The translations under genes and the position numbers were made by a program. A DNA stretch of 6,670 nucleotides, taken from the NCBI GenBank assembly GCA_026645375.1, contig JAPFFX010000160.1, positions 1 through 6,670 on the forward strand, written 5' to 3'. Shown piece by piece: positions 1-5,913 of this stretch (its first letter is position 1; every line of letters starts with the position of its first letter). Under the pieces are notes generated by a model. That model saw only the letters and a program-made list of their open reading frames with translations, did not search any database and had not been told where the DNA came from. Source of the DNA: Citricoccus sp. WCRC_4. GTDB taxonomy: Bacteria > Actinomycetota > Actinomycetes > Actinomycetales > Micrococcaceae.

Positions 1-302
1 TGGCCGGGACCGCCACCGCGGTCTCCGGCCGGGTCCAGGACCGCCGGGACCGGCGGGCCCAGGCGCAGTACGAACAGGACCAGTACGCCGCCGCCCAGCA
101 GCAGGCGCAGGTCGACGCGGCCGCAGCCCAGGCCGTCGCCGCGCAGGCCGCGCCGCAACAAGTCGTCCCCGCGGCCCCGGCACCGCCGGCCGCCGGTGGG
201 ACGGACGTGCTCGCGCAGCTGCAGCAGCTCGCCGAGCTGAAACAGTCCGGCCTGCTCTCGGACGCGGAGTTCGCCGCCGCCAAGGCGCAGCTCCTCGGCT
301 GA
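1..302 (+). CDS. SHOCT-domain protein, C-terminal part (5' end outside window)
   Basis: Ninety-nine codons are open from base 3 to a TGA at 300-302; the start lies left of the window. The visible part begins with a small-residue, mildly hydrophobic stretch (AGTATAVSGRV), then a basic patch (QDRRDRRAQ), then about 40 residues very rich in Ala and Gln, a Pro/Ala linker, and a C-terminal segment of about 30 residues containing LAELKQSGLLSDAEFAAAK. That last segment is a typical SHOCT (short C-terminal) domain: a Leu-rich helix, a Gly-Leu-Leu turn, then D/E-E-F and a Lys near the end. SHOCT domains occur at the ends of many small actinobacterial membrane or envelope proteins and are thought to mediate oligomerisation or binding; no enzymatic role is known. 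The AGTATAV stretch resembles the membrane or glycine-rich segment often preceding such domains, but the full protein cannot be judged here. A strong terminator follows 21 bases after the stop, so this gene ends its transcript. Confidence 0.8.
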   Translation, partial: AGTATAVSGRVQDRRDRRAQAQYEQDQYAAAQQQAQVDAAAAQAVAAQAAPQQVVPAAPAPPAAGGTDVLAQLQQLAELKQSGLLSDAEFAAAKAQLLG

Positions 303-323
303 ACCCGCAGGCGGCACCTTGCG

Positions 324-368
324 CTGACAGCGGACGGACCTCAGATCCGTCCGCTGTCAGGTTGCTTT
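324..368 (+). terminator. Rho-independent terminator after the SHOCT gene
   Basis: Bases 324-338 (CTGACAGCGGACGGA) and 346-360 (TCCGTCCGCTGTCAG) are perfect reverse complements, giving a 15-bp stem with a 7-base loop (CCTCAGA, 339-345). A moderately T-rich tail, GTTGCTTT, follows at 361-368. The tail favours termination on the plus strand; the other side of the stem has no T run. The U-tract is weak, as is common in high-GC actinobacteria, where stem strength dominates. Confidence 0.85.
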
Positions 369-388
369 CCGGTGGCGGACGGTAGACT
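362..388 (+). promoter_or_regulatory. Probable promoter of the BI-1-like gene
   Basis: TAGACT at 383-388 is a strong actinobacterial -10 element (TANNNT, within GGTAGACTGG). TTGCTT at 362-367 is a partial -35 match (TTG conserved) with a short 15-bp spacer. Transcription would begin near 395, giving a leader of about 75 bases before the GTG at 469. The -35 candidate coincides with the T-rich tail of the upstream terminator. The -10 is the convincing part; the -35 is tentative. Confidence 0.6.
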
Positions 389-454
389 GGATCCAGCCCC
401 CCACGTCTGGCTCACGAGGCCAGGCCGCACCACCGTGGACCGCACGCGATCAGC

Positions 455-461
455 AGAGGAG
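455..461 (+). promoter_or_regulatory. Ribosome binding site fixing the GTG start at 469
   Basis: AGAGGAG at 455-461 lies 7 bases before GTG at 469-471. It decides between this GTG and an ATG at 462-464, which is in another frame and too close to the Shine-Dalgarno sequence. Confidence 0.75.
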
Positions 462-468
462 ATGGCCA

Positions 469-1374
469 GTGGCCAACCCCGTCTTCAACAGCAAGAACTT
501 CCAGGAACAGATGCACTCCGGTGACGGCCGGGGTGGCGCCGCGACCCAGCAGGCACCGGGCTGGTACCAGGGCGGCCGGGGCTCCCAGCAGGGCCAGGGC
601 TGGTACGCGGGCGGCCAGCAGCCGCAGTACGGCCAGCCGGCCCCCCAGACCCCGCAGTACTCCCCGGAGCAGCTGGAGCAGATGTACGCCCAGCCCGCCG
701 CCGGCCCCGCCGACACCGGGCGGATGAGCTACAACGACGTCATCGCCAAGACCATCATCACCCTGGGCCTCGTCCTGGTCGGTGCGGTCGTCGGCTGGAT
801 GATGCCGGCCCTGATGCTCCCCGGCGCGATCGTCGGTCTCGTCCTCGGCCTGGTCAACTCCTTCAAGCGCGAGCCGTCGCCGGTCCTGATCCTCCTCTAT
901 GCCGCCGCCGAGGGCCTGTTCCTGGGTGGCATCTCCCAGGTCTTCGAGCAGATGTGGCCGGGCATCGCCGTCCAGGCCGTGCTGGCCACGTTCTGCGTCT
1001 TCGCCGTGACCCTCGCGCTGTTCGCCTCCGGGAAGTGGCGGGTCTCCGCGAAGTCCGTGAAGATCTTCATGATCGCGATGATCGGCTACGCCCTGTTCTC
1101 GCTGGTCAACCTCTTCCTGATGCTCTTCGGCGTCACCGATGCCATGTTCGGACTGCGCGGCGAGTTCCCGCTGCTCGGCCTGGGCATCGGCGTCCTGGCG
1201 GTGTTCCTGGCAGCGTTCTCGCTGGTCATGGACTTCACGGCCATCACCGAGGGCGTCAAGGCCGGCGCTCCGCAGAAGTACTCCTGGTCGGCGGCCTTCG
1301 GGCTCACCGTCACCCTGGTGTGGCTGTACGTGGAGATCCTGCGCATCCTGGCGATCCTGCGCGGCAGCGACTGA
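469..1374 (+). CDS. Bax inhibitor-1/YccA family membrane protein
   Basis: A 301-residue integral membrane protein of the bacterial BI-1/YccA branch (Pfam BaxI_1 type). The N-terminus MANPVFNSKNF is typical of actinobacterial members. Residues 12-88 form a soluble, probably disordered tail rich in Gln, Gly, Tyr and Pro, with two GWYxGG units 13 residues apart. Seven hydrophobic segments follow at about 93-111, 113-131, 138-156, 164-186, 198-220, 233-255 and 274-296. Family-like signatures are the third helix (YAAAEGLFLGGIS, 144-156) and the DFTAITEGVKAGAP segment (255-268) with its acidic residues, which leads into the last helix. Eukaryotic and Bacillus BI-1 relatives are calcium-leak channels or modulators of cell death, and E. 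coli YccA interacts with the FtsH protease; the role in actinobacteria is unknown, so no substrate can be assigned. The start is GTG with a good ribosome binding site. The gene seems to have its own promoter and is followed after 34 bases by the epimerase gene, which has its own promoter candidate. Confidence 0.9.
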   Translation: MANPVFNSKNFQEQMHSGDGRGGAATQQAPGWYQGGRGSQQGQGWYAGGQQPQYGQPAPQTPQYSPEQLEQMYAQPAAGPADTGRMSYNDVIAKTIITLGLVLVGAVVGWMMPALMLPGAIVGLVLGLVNSFKREPSPVLILLYAAAEGLFLGGISQVFEQMWPGIAVQAVLATFCVFAVTLALFASGKWRVSAKSVKIFMIAMIGYALFSLVNLFLMLFGVTDAMFGLRGEFPLLGLGIGVLAVFLAAFSLVMDFTAITEGVKAGAPQKYSWSAAFGLTVTLVWLYVEILRILAILRGSD

Positions 1375-1401
1375 CCGCCCCCGGACTGCCGTCCGTACGA
1401 T
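1371..1401 (+). promoter_or_regulatory. Probable leaderless promoter of the epimerase gene
   Basis: TACGAT at 1396-1401 fits the actinobacterial -10 consensus TANNNT and ends exactly 7 bases before the ATG at 1409. Initiation at the usual distance would therefore fall at or next to the A of the start codon, giving a leaderless mRNA. CTGACC at 1371-1376 matches TTGACA at four of six positions, with a long 19-bp spacer, and overlaps the stop codon of the upstream gene. No Shine-Dalgarno sequence precedes 1409, which agrees with leaderless translation. Confidence 0.5.
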
Positions 1402-1408
1402 CCACGCG

Positions 1409-2359
1409 ATGACTGACGCATCCACGGTGGCCGCCATGCCCGCCTTCGGCGGGCCGGCGGCCACTGGCACGCAGTACGTCATCCGCCGCGGTGGGGCCGA
1501 GGCGACCGTGACCTCACTGGCCGGCGCCCTGCGCCGCTACGAGGTGGACGGCACCGACCTGGTGGAGACCTACGGCGAGGACGAGCTTCCCCCCTCCGCC
1601 TGCGGGATCCAGCTCTCCCCGTGGCCCAACCGCGTCCGGGACGGACGGTGGGAGCTGGACGGGGTCACCCAGCAGCTGGACCTGACCGAGCCGTCGCGGT
1701 CCAACGCCAGCCACGGCCTGCTGCGGAACACGGCCCTGCACGCGGTCCAGCTCGCCGAGCACCGGGTGGTCCTGCGCGGCGAGATCCACCCCCAGCACGG
1801 CTACCCCTTCCGGCTCACCCACCAGGTCGGCTACGCCCTGGATGACGCCGGCGCGCTCACCGTGCACCAGCAACTCACCAACCACTCGCCGCGCCCGGCA
1901 CCGGTGGCCTTCGGTGCGCACCCGTTCCTGCGGATCGGCCAGGTGCCCAGCGAGGACCTGACCCTCACGCTCCGTGCCGGCACCCGGTTGGAGTCCGACG
2001 ACCGGCTGATCCCCACCGGCTCCGTCGCGGTCGACGGGACCGCAACGGACTTCCGTGCCGGTCGACCGGTCGGCACCGAACTGCTCGATGCCGCCTTCAC
2101 CGACCTGGTGCCCGGTGAGGACGGACTGAACCATCACGTGCTGGTCGCCCCGGACGGACGGAGCGTGGAGCTGTGGACCGAACCGGCCTACGGTTACGTG
2201 CACGTGTTCTTCACGGACAGGTTCCCCGGCCGCCACCGGGCGGTGGCGGTGGAGCCGATGACCGCCCCGGCCAACGCCCTCAACAGCGGCGAGGGCCTGG
2301 CCTGGATCGGCCCGGGTGGCCGGTTGGCAGCCGCCTGGGGCATCACCGGGCGACTGTGA
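1409..2359 (+). CDS. Aldose 1-epimerase family protein (GalM-like, YihR-type)
   Basis: A 316-residue protein of the aldose 1-epimerase (mutarotase) superfamily, cytosolic, with no signal peptide. Members interconvert alpha and beta anomers of aldoses such as glucose and galactose. Recognisable motifs in order: SPWPNRVRDGRW (70-81), where the Asn-Arg pair binds sugar; SNASHGLLRN (98-107), the family's first active-site His region (H102); AFGAHPFLRIG (167-177), with H171 in the position of the catalytic acid; and AVEPMTAPANALNSG (280-294), with E282 as the likely catalytic base. All key residues appear present, so it should be active. The PWPNR and EPMTAPAN signatures suit the YihR-like subgroup better than classical GalM; the true sugar is unknown. 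ATG 1409 is preferred because of the leaderless -10 box; an in-frame ATG at 1436 (residue 10) has only a weak GGTGG before it and remains possible. A longer open frame reaching back to 1139 overlaps the BI-1-like gene and is not used. The next gene begins 19 bases downstream, so co-transcription is likely. Confidence 0.88.
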   Translation: MTDASTVAAMPAFGGPAATGTQYVIRRGGAEATVTSLAGALRRYEVDGTDLVETYGEDELPPSACGIQLSPWPNRVRDGRWELDGVTQQLDLTEPSRSNASHGLLRNTALHAVQLAEHRVVLRGEIHPQHGYPFRLTHQVGYALDDAGALTVHQQLTNHSPRPAPVAFGAHPFLRIGQVPSEDLTLTLRAGTRLESDDRLIPTGSVAVDGTATDFRAGRPVGTELLDAAFTDLVPGEDGLNHHVLVAPDGRSVELWTEPAYGYVHVFFTDRFPGRHRAVAVEPMTAPANALNSGEGLAWIGPGGRLAAAWGITGRL

Positions 2360-2365
2360 CGAACC

Positions 2366-2371
2366 AGGAGG
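2366..2371 (+). promoter_or_regulatory. Ribosome binding site fixing the GTG start at 2379
   Basis: A full AGGAGG at 2366-2371 stands 7 bases before GTG 2379. It sets the start of the AI-2E-family gene and argues against the longer open frame reaching back to 2316 inside the epimerase gene. Confidence 0.85.
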
Positions 2372-2378
2372 CAGGCCC

Positions 2379-3914
2379 GTGAGCACCACCCCGCAGCCGA
2401 CGCCCGGGAACGGGGCCGAACTGGCCGTCCCGGGACGCGAGCCCCTGCTCACGGCATCCCAGCAGGCCAACCGGGTCGCCACCGACGTCCCCTACGGGCT
2501 GACGGTCGCCGCCGCCTGGTCCTGGCGCGTCCTGCTGGTGCTGGCCATGGCCGGCGCCGGCATCTGGTTGCTCAGCCACGTGTCCCTGCTGGTCATCCCG
2601 TTGATCATCGCGGCGCTGCTGGCCACGCTGCTCAATCCCGTGCACCAGCGGTTCCGCCGGTGGGGCGTGCCCACCGGCCTGTCCGTGGCCGCGATCATCA
2701 TCGGCTTCCTGATGATCATCGTGGGCCTGCTGACCCTCGTCGGCCAGCAGCTGACCGTCGGCTTCACGGACATGCGCGACCAGATCATGGTCGGCGTCCA
2801 GGGCATCGTCGCGTGGCTCGCCAGCGTGGGGGTGACCACGGACCAGTGGAACGACATCTTCGCCAACCTCGGTGAGACCGTCCGCAACAACAGCCAGCAG
2901 ATCCTCTCCGGGGCCCTGGGCTTCGGTTCCACGGCGGGCAACATCGCGGCCGGCACCGTGCTGGCCGTCTTCGCCCTGGTCTTCTTCCTCTACGACGGCC
3001 AGCGGATCTGGCGGTTCTGCCTGAACTTCGTGCCCCACCGTCACCGTGAGGCCATCGACGGGGCCGGCAAGGCCGGCTGGAACTCCCTGGGCAGTTACGT
3101 GCGGGTGCAGATCTTCGTGGCCTTCGTGGACGCCGTCGGCATCGGTACCGGCGCCTGGATCCTGGGCGTGCCGCTGGCCCTGCCCCTGGGCGTGCTGGTG
3201 TTCTTCGGGTCCTTCATCCCGCTGGTCGGTGCCTTCCTGACCGGCGCCGTGGCGGTGCTGCTGGCCCTGGTGGCCAACGGCCCGGTCAACGCGCTGATCA
3301 TGCTGGGCGTCGTGCTGCTCGTGCAGCAGATCGAGGGCAACGTCCTGCAGCCCCTCGTCATGGGCCGGGCGGTCAGCCTGCACCCCCTGGCCGTGTTCCT
3401 GGCGGTCTCCGGTGGCACGGCCGTCCTGGGCCTCGTGGGCGCCGTCTTCGCCGTCCCCCTGATGGCGTTCCTCAACGCGACGATCAAGTACTTCCACGCC
3501 AGGCCGTGGCTGGAGGGCGACCAGGAACCCGTGCCGGACCTCCCGCGGGAGGGGACGCTGAAGGAGCGCGCGGCCGAGCTCGAGGGTCCGTGGGGCCGCG
3601 CCTACGAGACGATCGACGGGGTGGTGCGCAAGGCGACCGGGGGAGCCGACGGCACCGAGGTCAGGAGCAGCACGAGCGTCACCGAACGGCGCCGGGCGCG
3701 CCGTGAACTCAAGCGGTCCCAGACCCGCTCCCGATTCCTGCCACGGCGCTGGCGTGACCGCGGTGGCGACGGGAAGGCGGACGGCGACGGCCCGGCCGCC
3801 GCCCGCGTGAGTCCCGGCGGCGGCAATGTGCGCGGCGGGACCGGTTCGGAGGAGGACAATACGGGGATGGACCGCTCCGGCCGCCGGCCGGACCAGGACG
3901 GAGGACACCAGTGA
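2379..3914 (+). CDS. AI-2E/PerM family membrane transporter
   Basis: A 511-residue polytopic membrane protein of the AI-2E transporter (formerly UPF0118/PerM) family. Residues 1-45 are a soluble N-terminus. Hydrophobic segments lie at about 48-66, 69-86 and 101-124; an amphipathic soluble region at about 125-185 is typical of the family; further segments lie at about 186-205, 240-262, 264-300, 303-318 and 337-365. The hallmark is QQIEGNVLQPLVMGR (316-330) followed by SLHPLAVFLAV, which clearly assigns the family. Characterised relatives include E. coli TqsA, linked to autoinducer-2 export, and Na+/H+ antiporters in some bacteria; substrate cannot be predicted from sequence, and the name should not be read as proof of quorum sensing. 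Residues 375-511 form a long charged tail outside the family core: first acidic and mixed, then a strongly basic cluster (about 437-462, many Arg), then Gly/Asp-rich sequence. The gene follows the epimerase by 19 bases and its last 4 bases overlap ilvA (GTGA at 3911-3914), so the three genes probably share a transcript. Confidence 0.92.
   Translation: MSTTPQPTPGNGAELAVPGREPLLTASQQANRVATDVPYGLTVAAAWSWRVLLVLAMAGAGIWLLSHVSLLVIPLIIAALLATLLNPVHQRFRRWGVPTGLSVAAIIIGFLMIIVGLLTLVGQQLTVGFTDMRDQIMVGVQGIVAWLASVGVTTDQWNDIFANLGETVRNNSQQILSGALGFGSTAGNIAAGTVLAVFALVFFLYDGQRIWRFCLNFVPHRHREAIDGAGKAGWNSLGSYVRVQIFVAFVDAVGIGTGAWILGVPLALPLGVLVFFGSFIPLVGAFLTGAVAVLLALVANGPVNALIMLGVVLLVQQIEGNVLQPLVMGRAVSLHPLAVFLAVSGGTAVLGLVGAVFAVPLMAFLNATIKYFHARPWLEGDQEPVPDLPREGTLKERAAELEGPWGRAYETIDGVVRKATGGADGTEVRSSTSVTERRRARRELKRSQTRSRFLPRRWRDRGGDGKADGDGPAAARVSPGGGNVRGGTGSEEDNTGMDRSGRRPDQDGGHQ
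3900..3905 (+). promoter_or_regulatory. Ribosome binding site of ilvA
   Basis: GGAGGA at 3900-3905 lies 5 bases before GTG 3911, inside the last codons of the AI-2E-family gene. It supports the GTG start and the 4-base gene overlap, an arrangement that usually couples translation of the two genes. Confidence 0.75.
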
Positions 3915-5284
3915 CCACGACCCCGCAGAGCCAGCGTCCGGAGCATGCTCCGGACGACGCCCCCGTGCCGGCCGAGGCCGGTGCCGACGCCGTGGGCGAG
4001 GCCTCCGACGCCACCGGGACCCGCCCGGTCCTGCCCGTCACCCTGGCCGACATCGAACAGGCCCGCGAGATGCTGCGGGACGTCATCGTCCCCACGCCGC
4101 TGGACCATTCCCGGGCCCTGGGACGGGTCACCGGTTCCACGGTCCACCTCAAGTGCGAGAACCTCCAGCGCGCCGGATCGTTCAAGGTCCGTGGTGCCTA
4201 CGTGCGGATGGCCAAGCTCAGCGACGAGGAGAAGGCCCGCGGCGTGGTGGCAGCCTCGGCAGGAAACCACGCCCAGGGAGTGGCCCTGGCCGCCTCCAAG
4301 CTCGGGATCAAGGCCCGGATCTTCATGCCCCTGGGCGTGGCCCTGCCCAAGCTCCAGGCCACCCGGGACCACGGTGCCGAGGTGGTGCTGCACGGCAACA
4401 ACGTGGACGAGGCCCTCGCCGAGGCCCAGCGGTACGCCGAGGAGGTCGGCGCCGTGTTCATCCACCCCTTCGACAACGCGGACGTGGTCGCCGGCCAGGG
4501 CACCATCGGCCTGGAGATCCTCGAGCAGGCGCCCGACGTCGACACCCTGGTCATGGGGATCGGCGGCGGTGGGCTGCTGGCGGGGGTGGCGGTGGCCGTC
4601 AAGGAACTGGCCCGGCGCCAGGGCCGGCACATCAACATCATCGGCGTCCAGGCGGAGAACGCGGCAGCCTACCCGCCCTCACTGGCCGCGGACGCCCTCG
4701 TACCGCTGGAGACCGTGTCCACCATCGCCGACGGCATCGCCGTGGGCAAGCCGGGCCAGATCCCGTTCCAGATCATCCGGGAGCTCGTGGACGGGGTGGT
4801 GACCGTCTCGGAGGACGCCATCGCCAACGCGCTGGTGTTCCTGCTGGAGCGCTCCAAGATGGTCGTGGAACCGGCCGGCGGGGTCGGGGTGGCCGCCTTG
4901 CTGGAGGGCAAGCTGGCCGAGCTGGGCATCCAGTCGAAGCACACCGTGGTGCTGCTCTCGGGCGGCAACATCGACCCGATGCTCATGCTCAAGGTCATCC
5001 AGTCCGGTCTGGCCGCAGCCGGACGCTACCTGACGGTGAAGATGTCCCTGCAGGACCGGCCCGGCGAGCTGTCCACCATCTCGCGGATCATCGCGGAGAC
5101 GGACGCCAACGTCACCCGCGTGGACCACACGCGCATCGGCGGGTCACTGGGCATGGGCGACGTCACCATCACCATCGACATGGAGACCCGCGGCCTGGAC
5201 CACTCCGAGCAGGTGCTGGGCCGGTTGCGCGCCTCCGGGTACCAGCCGCAGGTCGACCAGCACCAGCCGCGCGCCGGGCGATAG
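3911..5284 (+). CDS. ilvA: Threonine ammonia-lyase (threonine dehydratase) with one ACT domain
   Basis: A 457-residue cytosolic PLP enzyme that deaminates L-threonine to 2-oxobutanoate and ammonia, normally the first committed step to isoleucine. Residues 1-42 are a non-conserved Ala/Pro/acidic extension; homology begins near VTLADIEQARE (43-53). The catalytic domain contains KCENLQRAGSFKVRGAY (81-97), with K92 as the Schiff-base lysine; SAGNHAQG (116-123) for cofactor binding; the phosphate-binding loop GGGGL (218-222); EPAGG (320-324); and SGGN (350-353), the usual serine that contacts the pyridine ring. Residues about 374-448 form a single C-terminal ACT domain (LTVKMSLQDRPGELSTISRI). This one-ACT layout, with a core of about 410 residues, corresponds to the TIGR01127-type threonine ammonia-lyase rather than E. 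coli IlvA, which carries two ACT-like regulatory units. The ACT domain suggests allosteric control by an amino acid, plausibly isoleucine or valine, though some relatives act in threonine or serine breakdown. The start is GTG, overlapping the upstream gene by 4 bases. I see no attenuator or leader peptide upstream. Confidence 0.95.
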   Translation: MTTTPQSQRPEHAPDDAPVPAEAGADAVGEASDATGTRPVLPVTLADIEQAREMLRDVIVPTPLDHSRALGRVTGSTVHLKCENLQRAGSFKVRGAYVRMAKLSDEEKARGVVAASAGNHAQGVALAASKLGIKARIFMPLGVALPKLQATRDHGAEVVLHGNNVDEALAEAQRYAEEVGAVFIHPFDNADVVAGQGTIGLEILEQAPDVDTLVMGIGGGGLLAGVAVAVKELARRQGRHINIIGVQAENAAAYPPSLAADALVPLETVSTIADGIAVGKPGQIPFQIIRELVDGVVTVSEDAIANALVFLLERSKMVVEPAGGVGVAALLEGKLAELGIQSKHTVVLLSGGNIDPMLMLKVIQSGLAAAGRYLTVKMSLQDRPGELSTISRIIAETDANVTRVDHTRIGGSLGMGDVTITIDMETRGLDHSEQVLGRLRASGYQPQVDQHQPRAGR

Positions 5285-5287
5285 GGT
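5282..5287 (+). promoter_or_regulatory. Possible -10 box upstream of the DoxX gene
   Basis: TAGGGT at 5282-5287 fits TANNNT and includes the ilvA stop codon TAG (5282-5284). A start near 5294 would leave a leader of about 40 bases before ATG 5335. No acceptable -35 hexamer is seen at 15-19 bp upstream; TCGACC at 5253-5258 is too far. It could give DoxX partial independence from ilvA, but a chance match cannot be excluded. Confidence 0.3.
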
Positions 5288-5322
5288 GGGCGGCGCACAC
5301 CAGCGCCACCATTCGTCCATTC

Positions 5323-5329
5323 GGAAGGA
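5323..5329 (+). promoter_or_regulatory. Ribosome binding site fixing the DoxX start at 5335
   Basis: GGAAGGA at 5323-5329 lies 5 bases before ATG 5335. This rules out the very long open frame that runs into DoxX from 3826, which is only the shadow frame of ilvA. Confidence 0.75.
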
Positions 5330-5334
5330 CCACG

Positions 5335-5913
5335 ATGAGTTACGAGAACCCCACCCCGGCCTCCACCACCGCCGCCCGGACACTGTTCCGCGTCGGCCTC
5401 GGCGGAGTGCTGATCGCCCACGGGACGCAGAAGCTGTTCGGCTGGTTCGGCGGCGGCGGCCTCGAGGGGACCAGCCAGGGCCTGCACGCCATGGGTTTCC
5501 GCCCGGCCAGGACCAGCGCCGTGCTCGCCGGGGTCGGTGAGGCCGGCGCCGGCCTGGCCCTGGCCCTCGGCCTGGCGACGCCGGCCGCCGGTGCGGCAGC
5601 GGCCACGACCATGGGCGTTGCGGCCAGCGTGCACGCCCCCCAGGGCTTCTTCGCCACCGAGGGCGGCCTGGAGTACCCCGCGGTGCTCGGCCTGGCCGCC
5701 ACGTCCTTCGCGGTCGGCGGGGCCGGGCGCGTGTCCCTGGACGCCCTGACCGGCCATGTCCTGGACCGGCCCTGGATGCGGGCGGTCGCCGTGGCGGCCA
5801 TCCCCGTGGCCATCGGCGTCCAGGTCTACCGCCGTCACCAGGCGCTCGCGGCGGAGGGGACGCCGGAACCCGCCGTCACGCCCGTGGAGGAGGGCTCCAC
5901 GGATCCGGCCTGA
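5335..5913 (+). CDS. DoxX family membrane protein
   Basis: A 192-residue integral membrane protein of the DoxX family. The diagnostic N-terminal pattern is a first helix (about 14-36) ending in AHGTQKLFGWFGGGG (28-42). Next come GLHAMGF (49-55), a second helix around GEAGAGLALALGL (68-80), a third at about 82-100, the APQGFF...GGLEYP segment (101-115), and a fourth helix at about 114-130. A further hydrophobic segment at about 148-165 follows the classical four-helix core, then a short cytosolic tail that ends acidic and Pro-rich. DoxX proteins are named after a subunit associated with an archaeal thiosulfate:quinone oxidoreductase. In mycobacteria a DoxX protein was reported to associate with superoxide dismutase and a thiol-oxidoreductase-like protein in oxidative-stress defence; most bacterial members have no proven activity. 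No partner genes of those types are visible here. The gene starts 50 bases after ilvA and may be read through from it. It converges on the GPP34 gene with a 28-base gap. Confidence 0.9.
   Translation: MSYENPTPASTTAARTLFRVGLGGVLIAHGTQKLFGWFGGGGLEGTSQGLHAMGFRPARTSAVLAGVGEAGAGLALALGLATPAAGAAAATTMGVAASVHAPQGFFATEGGLEYPAVLGLAATSFAVGGAGRVSLDALTGHVLDRPWMRAVAVAAIPVAIGVQVYRRHQALAAEGTPEPAVTPVEEGSTDPA

Noticed and set aside
1139..1408. Upstream extension of the epimerase frame into the BI-1-like gene
   Set aside because: The Ser/Trp/Arg-rich translation is a shadow of the BI-1-like gene; homology to epimerases begins after 1409.
412..1482. A 356-codon minus-strand frame opposite the BI-1-like gene, and similar ones at 1514-2482, 3602-4630 and 5026-5838
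   Set aside because: Same composition artefact: Arg/Gly/Asp/His-rich translations with no motifs, each lying over a recognised plus-strand gene.
2343..3908. A 521-codon open frame on the minus strand opposite the AI-2E-family gene
   Set aside because: Its translation is His/Gln/Gly/Asp-rich low-complexity sequence, it mirrors a clear family gene codon for codon, and it has no family resemblance. Long antisense frames are expected when third positions are almost always G or C.
3848..3914. GGAGGAGGA followed by an in-frame ATG at 3867 near the end of the AI-2E-family gene, and a GACAAT hexamer at 3855-3860 as an ilvA promoter
   Set aside because: The ATG would give only 15 residues with an 11-base spacing, and the hexamer matches TATAAT at four of six positions with no -35. 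Neither is strong enough to call.
3826..5334. The long in-frame upstream extension of DoxX, which would give a 695-residue fusion protein
   Set aside because: The extension is the +1 shadow of ilvA with an Arg/Gly/Pro-rich translation. DoxX has its own ribosome binding site and a natural N-terminus at 5335.
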